The translations under genes were made by a program, and so were the position numbers. A model generated the notes under the pieces. The model was not told the DNA's origin and searched no databases. It saw only the letters and a program-made list of their open reading frames with translations. Below are positions 51,877 to 60,483 of a DNA stretch of 64,000 nt, piece by piece. This DNA comes from an uncultured Sutterella sp. (GTDB taxonomy: Bacteria; Pseudomonadota; Gammaproteobacteria; Burkholderiales; Burkholderiaceae_F): NCBI GenBank assembly GCA_937906995.1, contig CALESB010000003.1, forward strand, positions 41,466 to 105,465, written 5' to 3'. How positions within the stretch are numbered: position 1 is the stretch's first letter; the number at the start of each line of letters is the position of its first letter.

Positions 51877-53241
51877 ATGATTGAGGCGATTATTTGCGTT
51901 GTAGCCTTAGCATTTGCGGGGTGGGCCATCGCAAAAAACTATGACGCTAAAGTCGTTTTATTTACCGTTGGCTTAGGATTAATGTTCTGTGCAGTGATTC
52001 TTGGCCATCCTGTTTTGGCTGCAAAAGCTTCCTCTGGGTTAGCTTGGGTTGATCCGTTTAAGGCCATCAAGGATTTATTTATTCGTCAATACTCGAATGC
52101 AGGTTTAATTATTATGACCTTGTTCGGTTTTGCTGCTTATATGTCCCATATCGGTGCGAATGATGTGGTGATTCGTGTACTTAGTAAGCCCTTGGAACGC
52201 ATTCGCTCTCCTTATATCCTTGTTCCTTTGGTCTTTTGGTTAGGAACGATTTTATCGCTCATTATTCCAAGTGCTTCATCGTTGGCAGTAATTTTGATGG
52301 CAACGCTTTATCCGGTTCTGCGTGCCGCAAAGATGAGTGCTTTAACGGCGGCTGGTGTCATTGCTACAACCGCCACCATTATGCCGACTCCGTTGGGTGG
52401 CGATAGTGTTGTAGCGGCTCGAGTTTTAAATTTTGAACATGTGGTCGATTATGTTTTCTACCACCATGCTCCGATTACTTTGCCGACTTTGGTTATTATT
52501 AGCGTAGTGCATTATTTCTGGCAGAAATATATGGACAAGCGCGACGCAGGTGCTGCACAAGGAGAGTTTGATGAAAGTAAACTTACTCAAAGTACATCTA
52601 CTGCTCCGACTTACTATGCCATTTTCCCGATTTTGCCTTTGATTTTAGTGATTTTCTTCTGGGCTTTCTTTAAGTCTGTTAAGGTAGGTTTAGTTGAAAT
52701 TACATTATTCTCTTTTGCTTTGGCTTTTGTGTGTGAGTTAATTCGTAACGGTCAAGGTAAGGAGGGCATGAAAGAGGCTAGCATCTTCTTTAAGGGAATG
52801 GGTAATGGCTTCTCTCAAGTAGTTGTTTTGATTGTTGCGGCATCGACAATGGTGGCTGGTTTAAGTGCCATGGGCTTGATTTCAATGATTTCAAGTTCTA
52901 TTCAAGGTTTAGAAAATGCTGATACAGGGTTGATGTTTGCCTTCTCTGGTATCACGGCTTTGATTACGTTTATTAGTGGTTCTGGTAATGCTGTGTTCTA
53001 CAGTTTTATTGAATTAATTCCGCAATTGACGCAACAAGCAAATATCGATCCCATTATGGTTGCCTTGCCTATGCAGTGCACATCTAATTTGATTCGCGCA
53101 GTCTCACCTGTTTCTGCAGTTGTGATCATTGTTGCCGCTGTAGTTAAGGTGAGTCCGCTTATTATTGTTAAACGTACATCCGTTCCGCTTTTAGCTGGTT
53201 GGGTTAGCGTGATGGCAATCTCATTATTCCGCTACATGTAG
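51877..53241 (+). CDS. dcuC: DcuC-family C4-dicarboxylate transporter
   Basis: DcuC exchanges or exports C4-dicarboxylates such as succinate and fumarate in anaerobic cells. The 454-residue, roughly 12-helix protein shows the family's FGFAAYMSHIGANDVV, SGSGNAVFYSF and KRTSVPLLAG. E. coli DcuC has near-identical segments (GFAAYMTHIGAND, KRTSVPVLVG). The next gene encodes an AbgA-like amidohydrolase with 19 bp between, so substrates other than dicarboxylates are possible. It is divergent from the EamA gene. The intervening 138 bp contain an AGAGAAGGCC/GGCCTTTCTCT near-palindrome around 51760-51780. Confidence 0.9.
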   Translation: MIEAIICVVALAFAGWAIAKNYDAKVVLFTVGLGLMFCAVILGHPVLAAKASSGLAWVDPFKAIKDLFIRQYSNAGLIIMTLFGFAAYMSHIGANDVVIRVLSKPLERIRSPYILVPLVFWLGTILSLIIPSASSLAVILMATLYPVLRAAKMSALTAAGVIATTATIMPTPLGGDSVVAARVLNFEHVVDYVFYHHAPITLPTLVIISVVHYFWQKYMDKRDAGAAQGEFDESKLTQSTSTAPTYYAIFPILPLILVIFFWAFFKSVKVGLVEITLFSFALAFVCELIRNGQGKEGMKEASIFFKGMGNGFSQVVVLIVAASTMVAGLSAMGLISMISSSIQGLENADTGLMFAFSGITALITFISGSGNAVFYSFIELIPQLTQQANIDPIMVALPMQCTSNLIRAVSPVSAVVIIVAAVVKVSPLIIVKRTSVPLLAGWVSVMAISLFRYM

Positions 53242-53260
53242 TTAAAAGGAGTGACTTCTT

Positions 53261-54547
53261 ATGGCCTATCAAGAACCGATTAGCCTCGATTGGCTAGTAC
53301 AAAAACGTCGAGAAATTCATGCTTGGCCCGAACCTGGTTGGGCAGAATTTGTTTCTAGTGCTCGTGCAATTCAATATCTAGAAAGCTCCGGCTTTCAGGT
53401 TCTTTGTGGCCGAGAAGTCATTAATGAAAATTACATTCGTGGGGCCAAGCCTGTTGAAATTGAAGAGGGGTTAAAGTTTGCACGCGAACGTGGCGTTAGC
53501 GAGGAGTTGCTTGCCCGCATGAATGGCGTAACTGGTGTTGTGGGTATTTTTGATACAGGTCGTCCAGGTCCGGTTATCGGCTTCCGGTGTGAACTAGACT
53601 GTATACCTGTTACAGAAACCCAGGATCCCGAACACATTCCAAATAAAGAGGGCTTTGCTTCTCAACACGCCGGTTATATGCACGCATGCTCGCATGACGG
53701 TCCTCAAGCTGTTTTGATGGGTTTGGCAACTTGGATAAAGGCAAATGCCGATAAGCTTTGCGGCAAGATTAAGATTATTTATCAACCTGCCGAAGAAGGT
53801 GGTCGTGGCGGTCGCCCGATGGCTGAAAGTGGTATTTTGGATGATCTTGACTTCTTATATTGTGGCCACTTCGGCTGTGATGTGCCAGCAGGGGAAGTTA
53901 TTACAGCTCCAGAAAAATTTCTTTGTTCCACAAAGTTTGATTTAAAGTATACGGGTTCACCTTCGCATGCTGCTATGCAACCTGAGTTAGGTCGAAATGC
54001 CTTGATGGCAGCTGCAACGGCTTCCTTATCTTTAATGAGTTTACCTCGTCATGGCTTGGGTATGACCAGGGTGAATGTCGGAACATTGCGTGCAGGAGAG
54101 GGAAGAAACGTTATTGCCTCTAAAGCTGAAATGCAATGCGAAGTCCGTGGTGAAACCGCTAAGATTAATGAAGATATGTTCAACGAAGCCATGACGCGAG
54201 CCAAAGCGGCTGCCGCTATGTATGGCTGTGAATTTAACTGCAAAATCCTTGGTGAAACTTTAGACTTTAATCCAGACCCCGAGGCTCGCGATAATATTGC
54301 TCATGCTGCAGAAGGTGTCAGTCATGTTGAGAAAATCACTGCGTGGATGAACTTTAACGGTAGTGAGGATGCGACTGTATTAGCCCAACGAGTGCAAAAG
54401 CTTGGTGGTAAGTGTAGCTACGTGGTAGTGGGTTCTGAGCTTAAGGCTGGTCATCATCAATGCGCTTTTGACTTTGAGGAAAAGAGATTAATTTCGTTAT
54501 ACGAAATTTATCGAAATTTGGTGATTCATCATCTACGTATTGAATAA
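53261..54547 (+). CDS. M20 amidohydrolase, AbgA-like (second copy)
   Basis: A 428-residue paralogue of the amidohydrolase at 48.1-49.4 kb, sharing the REIHAWPEPGWAEF start and EVINENYIRG. It is AbgA-like in length. The metal site reads HACSHDGPQA; AbgA and the first copy have HACGHDxHxA. The Cys and His ligands remain, but Gly became Ser and the second His became Pro, so activity or specificity may differ. Other ligands (QPAEEG, CGHFG, AGHHQ) are kept. AAGGAG precedes ATG 53261. It is cotranscribed with dcuC and followed by a terminator. Confidence 0.9.
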   Translation: MAYQEPISLDWLVQKRREIHAWPEPGWAEFVSSARAIQYLESSGFQVLCGREVINENYIRGAKPVEIEEGLKFARERGVSEELLARMNGVTGVVGIFDTGRPGPVIGFRCELDCIPVTETQDPEHIPNKEGFASQHAGYMHACSHDGPQAVLMGLATWIKANADKLCGKIKIIYQPAEEGGRGGRPMAESGILDDLDFLYCGHFGCDVPAGEVITAPEKFLCSTKFDLKYTGSPSHAAMQPELGRNALMAAATASLSLMSLPRHGLGMTRVNVGTLRAGEGRNVIASKAEMQCEVRGETAKINEDMFNEAMTRAKAAAAMYGCEFNCKILGETLDFNPDPEARDNIAHAAEGVSHVEKITAWMNFNGSEDATVLAQRVQKLGGKCSYVVVGSELKAGHHQCAFDFEEKRLISLYEIYRNLVIHHLRIE

Positions 54548-54559
54548 ACCGTCGTAATT

Positions 54560-54593
54560 AAAAAGCCAAGTCTTTAATGACTTGGCTTTTTTT
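54560..54593. terminator. Bidirectional terminator between amidohydrolase and rsgA
   Basis: AAAAGCCAAGTC (54561-54572) and GACTTGGCTTTT (54579-54590) form a perfect 12-bp stem with a six-base loop, with A-tract and T-tract on the two sides. It can serve both converging genes; the rsgA stop codon (54592-54594) falls in its T-tract. Confidence 0.9.
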
Positions 54594-55521
54594 ACCAAGC
54601 TTTTAGTTGATCAAGTTGATTAACAATGGCCACGTAAAAGTCGTAACGTGCTTGACTAATTTCTCCATTTTGAACGGCAGCTTTGACCGCACAATTGGGT
54701 TCTTTTAGGTGACGACAATTCACAAATCGACAACCTTCAATGTGAGGAAGAATATCTGGCATTGCTCTTAAAATATCATTGAGCTCAAGGTGAGCAAGTC
54801 CGAACTCTTGAAAGCCAGGAGAGTCAATAACGGTCCCTTGCTGACTATCCAAGTCATAAAGAGTTGTCGAGGTTGTTGTTTGACGGCCCAGGTTTAAAGC
54901 TTGTGAATATTCTTGTGTGCGAGCATTGGCATCTTTTACGAGTAAATTTAGAATCGTGGACTTTCCCATTCCTGATTGGCCGACTAACAGCGATTGATGT
55001 CCATCAAACAGATGATTCAATAATGCCATTGTTTCATCAGAACAACTTAAGGCAGACAATTCATAAGTTTCATAGCCCATTTTTTTTAAATCGACTAAGA
55101 AGTTTTGAGCTTCTAAGGAGCCTTCTGTTAAGTCTGTTTTATTTCTCAAGACGATGGGGTGTACCTGTGCTTGATGTGCGGCTAATAAAGCTTTCCACAC
55201 AAACCACGGATTAAAGCGTGGCGCACTAGCAAATACAATGACTAAACGATCAATATTGGCGGCTAACGTTTTTGTACGCCATTCATCTTGTCGAAAAAGT
55301 AAAGATTTTCGAGGCTCAACAGATTCAATAGCTACGGTATTATCGACTGCTGCAGAACAACGAACAGAGTCGCCAACAACAACATCAGCTTTTTTGCCTC
55401 GACGATGCGCCTCAAATAATGTGCCATTCACGTCCCGAACAAAATGGTGTCGTCCATGGGAGGAGATCACTTGTGCTAAAAAAGTTTCTTGTGGACTGGA
55501 TGTCTTATTGCGCTTGCTCAT
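54592..55521 (-). CDS. rsgA: RsgA, ribosome small subunit GTPase
   Basis: RsgA is a circularly permuted GTPase that aids 30S maturation. The 309 residues have an OB-fold N-terminus, the permuted motifs (LRNKTDL, then GQSGMGKST for the P-loop, then DSPGFQEFGL) and a zinc site in CRFVNCRHLKEPNCAV. It overlaps the start of the M48-type gene's stop by 17 bp. rsgA, the M48 gene and orn are a conserved betaproteobacterial cluster. Confidence 0.95.
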   Translation of the reverse strand: MSKRNKTSSPQETFLAQVISSHGRHHFVRDVNGTLFEAHRRGKKADVVVGDSVRCSAAVDNTVAIESVEPRKSLLFRQDEWRTKTLAANIDRLVIVFASAPRFNPWFVWKALLAAHQAQVHPIVLRNKTDLTEGSLEAQNFLVDLKKMGYETYELSALSCSDETMALLNHLFDGHQSLLVGQSGMGKSTILNLLVKDANARTQEYSQALNLGRQTTTSTTLYDLDSQQGTVIDSPGFQEFGLAHLELNDILRAMPDILPHIEGCRFVNCRHLKEPNCAVKAAVQNGEISQARYDFYVAIVNQLDQLKAW

Positions 55522-58500
55522 TATTGTCCTCGGTTAATTCAATAGCAGGTTCCATCTCAGTTTTTTTCTTAGTTGTAGCAAGGATTTGTTGAGGTTGGGT
55601 AACTTCGTCTTTGGCAGTGTCCCCAAGCTCTTCACCCTCATTGATTGCTTCAAGTTGATCATTAGTCACAGCTGTATCCTCGACATTTTTTCGTGTCGCC
55701 TTGCGCACAGGAGTTTTTCTTGTTGTAGTTTTAGTGGTACTGCGTGTGCGTTTAGGTTTGGTCACTGCTTCTTCAGTTACTTCAACACCATCTTCCGACA
55801 CACTCGTTGAGTGATTGTCAACTTCCGGTGTGACCTCCAGAGCTTTCTTTCGAGTGCTTCTAGTTGTAGTACTCTTGGTGGTACTGCGTTTCCGCTTGGG
55901 TTTAGTCGTAACTTCTACAGTGGTATCGATAGTCTCTATAGGTGTATTACTGGAGATAGTATCGCCATCAGGTTGTGTGTCTTCTTGGTTAACTTCTTCA
56001 ACTTTCTTCCGTGTTGTTTTACGTGTTGTATTCTTTGTGGTACTACGTGTCCGTTTGGGTTTGGTCGCGACTTCTACGGAACCATCGATAGTCTCTGAGG
56101 ATGCATTACTAGAGCTACCCTCACCATCGGCTTGAGTATTCTCTGGAGTTACCTCTTCAGTTTTCTTTTGTGTTGCTTTACGTGTAGTACTCTTTGTGGT
56201 ACTGCGTGTCCGTTTGGGCTTAGTCACCGCTTCTACAGTACTATCGACAGTCTCTGTGGATGCATTATTGGAGCTACCCTCACCATCGGCTTGAGTATTT
56301 TCTGGAGTTACTTCTTCGGCTTTCTTTTGTGTTGTTTTACGTGTAGTGCTCTTTGTGGTGCTGCGTGTCCGTTTGGGCTTAGTCACAACTTCTACAGTAC
56401 TATCGACAGTCTCTGAGGATGCATTACTAGAGCTACTCTCACCATCAGCTTGAGTATTCTCTGGAACTACCTCTTGAGTTTTCTTTCGAGTAGTTTTGCG
56501 TGTAGTACTCTTTGTAGCACTTCGAGTCGTTTTCGGTGTTGCTACTTGATCCTCTGCAATGTCAATAGAGGGAGTATCCGTATTTGTTACTTCTTGAGAG
56601 GCTTGGTCTACTTCGGTACTTTCCGCTTTTTTAATGCGCTTACGCGTCACAGTTGTTGTTTTTGTCGTACGAGTACGTTTTGGCTTTTCCGCCCCTTCTG
56701 TTGAGGAGCTTTTATCACTGGTCGCACTGGTTTTAGAACGTGAGGTGCGTTTGCGTTTTGGCTTTTCTTCAGTTTTCTCTTCAGAAGAAGCTGTGCCAAC
56801 TTTTTCTTCAGGTGTAGTCGTTTCAGCTGTCGAGCTTTCATCAGTGCTTTGTTTCTGCATCAAGCGTGCCATTTCAGGCAAAAGTTGATGCGTAGCATCT
56901 GAGTCGCTAATGACAGGACCCTCTGAATCGTTAGTGATGGAACTAATTTGAGCAACAAGACCCCCATTTTTTACATCACTCATTTCTGTCAGTGCTATAT
57001 CTGTGGGCACAGTGTGGATTGGCTCAGCGTTTTTATTGGGGATTGAGTCTTCTCCACCAGTAAGGTCATCCTTTGATAGCTCGGAGAGTCCTTCATCTTT
57101 GATATCTATAGGGGTGGATTCCGCCTTTTCAAGGTTGGCTACGCTAGCATCTGCAATTTCCATAGAAGAAACTGTGGGTACAGAAGGCCCTTGAATATCT
57201 AAAGCGTTGGACGTGGCACGAGTATCAGTCTTGTTATCGTTGAATTCTGAGTCAGTATTTTCAGTCTTTGCGATAACTTTCTCATGTTGCACAGAGTCAT
57301 TTTGTTTTTCATTGTTAGCAATGAGTTTGTTGACAGCCTCGGCATTGTGTTCAGTCGCAACATTTGCAACCTCTTTGTTTACAAGGGTTGTTTCTGTTTC
57401 GATTTGAGGTTGTGCACTATGAGTTGTGGTAACTTTAATAGTAATAGCAGGAGTCTCTGAGCTTTGTGGAGACGAAACATTTTCAGGGATAGAGGAGCTC
57501 ATGCTCCCTGAGGTAGTTTTATTATTAGCCTGTTCGTTGGAATCAATCTTAAGTCCGTCTTCTAACTCTATGGAAGAGGGTACATTCAAGGTTGCTTCTC
57601 TGTGAGACTTTGGTTTGACAAAAATCTTTAAGCTTTGCGAGATAAGATTAAAAAAGCCTCGTAACAAGCCCATGCCATAGGTGCGGTGCAAGGTGTTGTC
57701 TTGTTGAGTGGCATTTTCAATGTCTTGATCTTTAAATGCCCCAAAAGGTTGCGTTACTGAAGCACGCTCGGCTTCAGCTTTAGCAATGAGCTCAGCCTCT
57801 TTTTTACGAGCAGACAGTTGTTCTTGAAGGTCCTCTTTCTCACTTTCAATCAAGCGTTGTTGTGCGTTATAAGCTTGAAGCGCACGCTCAACATTTTCGA
57901 CATGTTGACGTAGTTCTAAATGAGAAGATAAGTGATCTTCATTAGTATGGTAACCCTTCATAACTTGGTAATTATGTTTGACTCGACTAAGACGAGCCAT
58001 GATGCTAGGCTCATGGGAAAAGAGTAAGTCAAAAAACTCTAACGTGATGCAAGAGTGACGCATTGGAGATGGCGTTAGTTCAATTAGAGCATTGGAAATA
58101 GAACTCAATCCAGCATATCGAAGAGCAAATAAGTCTGAACGGAAAATTAGATGTCGCAAGAATGCGTCCATCGGCAATTTGAATGGGAACAATAAAACTG
58201 GCAGTGCTACCATGGCAAAAGATATTAGGGAGCCGTAATAAGGGCCAGGGCCAATTGCCTTAAAGCCAATTTCATCTAAGAACCAAGATTGAGGCGCAAG
58301 CCAAGCTAAAAACATAAAGACAAACAGCCCAACCAAAGAGCAAACGAGCCAAGCCTGAAAATACATATGGCTAAGATTGCGAGCAAGTGCGTGGGCGCCA
58401 ATTGCCATTAAGTTGTCATCAGATAGCTGTTTGAGAACATTATGGCGGATGAAAATACGAACGCCTTTTCGGTGACCAAAGGCAAACGCTGGAGGGAGGT

Positions 58501-59227
58501 CATCATCGTGTTCGGCTCGAGTAACTCGAATTTCTTTAATACCAATACCAGCACGATTTCCCATTTCTTTGAAACGTTCAACTAGTTCGGGGTTAGTGAC
58601 CTCACTAGCCATTGACGGTTTAAAGAAGTAACGAAGTCTTTGTGCTAGGTGCAGTGGAAAGATAAGGTAAATAGAAAATAGAATCCAACCAATGATCCAC
58701 CACTCGGCCCCACTTTGGCGCCAGAACCATAGACCAACCCAAAGAATGGGTAGGATAGAAAACCAACCAATAATGGACGTAAGAGCTAGCTGTGAGAACC
58801 ACTGTGATTGTGACTCACGAGTGTAGCCATAGGCCTCGCGTAATCGAAATTCTTTTTGCCACGTGAAGGGCAAATCTACGATTAAAAAAATAAAAGCTAT
58901 AAGCGCTGGTAACATCCAATGGAAAGCAAACTGATCGCCAACTTGATCCATCAGTAGCTCAGACAAGTAGTCGATGCCGTGGAATTTTGTGAGCGCTAAA
59001 ATTACGAGAGTTGTTATTGTGACTTCGACTAGATTTAATTTCGTTCGAGCGATATCGTAGCGGTGAGCTTTGATATGCTGAGCCAAAGGAATCTTTTTCT
59101 CTAAAGGCTCCGGTACTTTGAACATCGTTCGCTTTAAGTGCGAGATTTCAGCGGTACAGGTGAAAAAGTGCACTAAAAAATAAAAGATAAGTGCAGAAAG
59201 AAAAACTTGTTCGAAGGTAAACGGCAT
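55505..59227 (-). CDS. M48/Ste24-type membrane protein with lost zinc site and long Lys/Arg-rich repeat tail
   Basis: The 1240-residue product has an N-terminal Ste24-type body (residues 1-420, about seven membrane helices) recognisable from LAQHIKAHRYDIARTKLN, DLPFTWQKEF, the GHRKGVRIFI segment and SHEPSIMARL. At the catalytic site the family has HELGH; here residues 279-283 read HALAR, so the general-base Glu and second His are gone. The third ligand region (ExxAD) reads IFRSD. The protein is therefore probably not a protease. A coiled coil (about 435-480) and a Ser/Thr/Glu-rich region follow, then a repeated basic tail (about 885-1180). Relatives in this spot (orn-M48-rsgA) are normally only ~420 residues. 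The tail's function is unknown; it could bind nucleic acid or wall polymers. Confidence 0.9.
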   Translation of the reverse strand: MPFTFEQVFLSALIFYFLVHFFTCTAEISHLKRTMFKVPEPLEKKIPLAQHIKAHRYDIARTKLNLVEVTITTLVILALTKFHGIDYLSELLMDQVGDQFAFHWMLPALIAFIFLIVDLPFTWQKEFRLREAYGYTRESQSQWFSQLALTSIIGWFSILPILWVGLWFWRQSGAEWWIIGWILFSIYLIFPLHLAQRLRYFFKPSMASEVTNPELVERFKEMGNRAGIGIKEIRVTRAEHDDDLPPAFAFGHRKGVRIFIRHNVLKQLSDDNLMAIGAHALARNLSHMYFQAWLVCSLVGLFVFMFLAWLAPQSWFLDEIGFKAIGPGPYYGSLISFAMVALPVLLFPFKLPMDAFLRHLIFRSDLFALRYAGLSSISNALIELTPSPMRHSCITLEFFDLLFSHEPSIMARLSRVKHNYQVMKGYHTNEDHLSSHLELRQHVENVERALQAYNAQQRLIESEKEDLQEQLSARKKEAELIAKAEAERASVTQPFGAFKDQDIENATQQDNTLHRTYGMGLLRGFFNLISQSLKIFVKPKSHREATLNVPSSIELEDGLKIDSNEQANNKTTSGSMSSSIPENVSSPQSSETPAITIKVTTTHSAQPQIETETTLVNKEVANVATEHNAEAVNKLIANNEKQNDSVQHEKVIAKTENTDSEFNDNKTDTRATSNALDIQGPSVPTVSSMEIADASVANLEKAESTPIDIKDEGLSELSKDDLTGGEDSIPNKNAEPIHTVPTDIALTEMSDVKNGGLVAQISSITNDSEGPVISDSDATHQLLPEMARLMQKQSTDESSTAETTTPEEKVGTASSEEKTEEKPKRKRTSRSKTSATSDKSSSTEGAEKPKRTRTTKTTTVTRKRIKKAESTEVDQASQEVTNTDTPSIDIAEDQVATPKTTRSATKSTTRKTTRKKTQEVVPENTQADGESSSSNASSETVDSTVEVVTKPKRTRSTTKSTTRKTTQKKAEEVTPENTQADGEGSSNNASTETVDSTVEAVTKPKRTRSTTKSTTRKATQKKTEEVTPENTQADGEGSSSNASSETIDGSVEVATKPKRTRSTTKNTTRKTTRKKVEEVNQEDTQPDGDTISSNTPIETIDTTVEVTTKPKRKRSTTKSTTTRSTRKKALEVTPEVDNHSTSVSEDGVEVTEEAVTKPKRTRSTTKTTTRKTPVRKATRKNVEDTAVTNDQLEAINEGEELGDTAKDEVTQPQQILATTKKKTEMEPAIELTEDNNEQAQ
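55690..56560 (-). repeat. 159-bp tandem repeat encoding KPKRTRSTTK units
   Basis: The marker CTTTGTGGTACTACG-like sequence recurs at 56510, 56351, 56192, 56033 and 55874, exactly 159 bp apart. A sixth, shortened unit follows 144 bp later (near 55730). Each unit encodes about 53 residues: a basic block (KPKRTRSTTKSTTRKTT) and an acidic Ser/Asn-rich block (PENTQADGEGSSSNAS). Units differ by several codons, so the expansion is not very recent. Frame is kept throughout. Confidence 0.9.
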
Positions 59228-59287
59228 TGAAATGTGGCAATATAACGTATCTTTAACCCCCGAATTTTAAAGGATTTGCACATCAAA

Positions 59288-59857
59288 ATGGGAAGCGAAA
59301 TTCAAAAAGATCCCAACTACAGCGATGACAATTTGATCTGGGTCGATATGGAAATGACTGGCTTGCAACCTGAGGTTAACCGGGTCATAGAAGTGGCAGC
59401 TGTCATTACAGATGCGCAGCTCAATATTTTGCATGAGTGCCAAGTGGTGGCAATTCACCAAAGTGAGCGCACGATGAATGCAATGGACGCATGGAATACA
59501 GACACTCATGGTCGTTCAGGTCTGACTCAACGGGTACTGGAATCCAATATTGATGAGGAGGCGGCTTGTGACATTCTTCTAGCAGAGTTTGCACGCTTTG
59601 TTCCACCTGGAAAGAGTCCTATGTGTGGTAACTCTATTGGCCAGGATCGTCGCTTTATGGCTAGATGGATGCCTCGTATGGAGTCGTATTTTCACTATCG
59701 TAATTTAGATGTTTCTACGTTCAAAGAGTTGGCACGTCGTTGGGCGCCAGAAGTGCACAAAAGCTTTAAAAAGCGCACAAAGCACGAAGCGTTGTCAGAC
59801 ATTTTAGAAAGTATTGATGAGTTAAAGCACTATCGTAAGCACCTGATGAAGTGTTAA
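59288..59857 (+). CDS. orn: Oligoribonuclease
   Basis: Orn degrades 2-5-nt RNA fragments (and pGpG) to mononucleotides. The 189 residues have the DEDDh motifs: LIWVDMEMTGL (Asp, Glu), NSIGQDRRFMARWM (Asp) and KKRTKHEALSDI with the His and Asp. ATG 59288 is used; AAAGGA is 13 bases upstream, a longer spacing than usual. It is divergent from the M48-type gene by 60 bp, the conserved arrangement. E. coli Orn is 181 residues. Confidence 0.96.
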   Translation: MGSEIQKDPNYSDDNLIWVDMEMTGLQPEVNRVIEVAAVITDAQLNILHECQVVAIHQSERTMNAMDAWNTDTHGRSGLTQRVLESNIDEEAACDILLAEFARFVPPGKSPMCGNSIGQDRRFMARWMPRMESYFHYRNLDVSTFKELARRWAPEVHKSFKKRTKHEALSDILESIDELKHYRKHLMKC

Positions 59858-59912
59858 AGTAGCTTAACTAGTTAATTTTTCTGATAAAAAAATCAAAATT
59901 GTTCCTTTGTAT

Positions 59913-59950
59913 AACTAAAATTCGAAATTTAGTTTTGATTAAGGTACAAT
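59913..59950 (+). promoter_or_regulatory. Near-palindrome and -10 upstream of rpsO
   Basis: AACTAAAATTCGAAATTTAGTT (59913-59934) is a 22-bp inverted repeat with one mismatch pair. It covers the place of a -35 for a TACAAT -10 (59945-59950) about 70 bp before rpsO. No good -35 is visible. It may be an operator or a promoter-overlapping structure. Confidence 0.4.
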
Positions 59951-60019
59951 GGCGGTTCTCCACGACATGGCCTAACTTCCATGTTCGCTTGTTTTAATTT
60001 TTTTAAAGGTTAAAAGACA

Positions 60020-60289
60020 ATGTCTGTTCAAGATATCAAAAAGTCCGAAATCGTTGCTCAATTCCAACGCAAGGCCGGTGACACGGGTTCTCCTGAAGTG
60101 CAAGTCGCTTTGTTGACGGCTCGTATTAACGAATTGACGCCCCACTTCAAGGAACACGCTAAGGATCACCACTCCCGCCGTGGTTTGTTGAAGATGGTTT
60201 CTCGTCGTCGTAAGTTGCTCGACTACTTGAAGCGTACGGACGTTGACGCTTACCGTAAGTTGATCTCTGCTTTGAACTTGCGTAAGTAA
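60020..60289 (+). CDS. rpsO: 30S ribosomal protein S15
   Basis: S15 organises the central domain of 16S rRNA. The 89 residues have the usual length and conserved DTGSPEVQVALLTARI and HHSRRGLLKMVSRRRKLLDYL. It precedes pnp by 194 bp, the conserved rpsO-pnp order. AAAGG lies about nine bases before the ATG. In E. coli S15 represses its own translation by a leader pseudoknot; I did not fold this leader. Confidence 0.98.
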   Translation: MSVQDIKKSEIVAQFQRKAGDTGSPEVQVALLTARINELTPHFKEHAKDHHSRRGLLKMVSRRRKLLDYLKRTDVDAYRKLISALNLRK

Positions 60290-60300
60290 TCAAAACAGCG

Positions 60301-60333
60301 AAAAGGCGACCTCTAGCAGGTCGTCTTTTTTTA
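60301..60333 (+). terminator. Terminator after rpsO
   Basis: AAGGCGACCT pairs with AGGTCGTCTT (with one G-U) around CTAGC, followed by Ts, 12 bp after the rpsO stop. It lies before pnp; pnp probably has its own promoter or gets read-through. Confidence 0.87.
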
Positions 60334-60483
60334 GATTTTTTTAGGAGGTAAAAAGAGGCGGAATTTTGAGAGTTTTCGGTTTGTGCGTTGCGATGTGAAC
60401 ACTTTCTCTGAGAGTTTTCTCACCGCAGCGTATCGGAAACACCGTCTCTTTACTCCAATTTCTTTATAAGGAAATGACTCATT

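Noticed and set aside
55586..56888. Open frames on the plus strand across the repeat tail of the M48-like gene
   Set aside because: They are opposite the repeated basic tail; their periodic Cys/Phe-rich composition is a by-product of the minus-strand repeat, and no ribosome-binding site fits.
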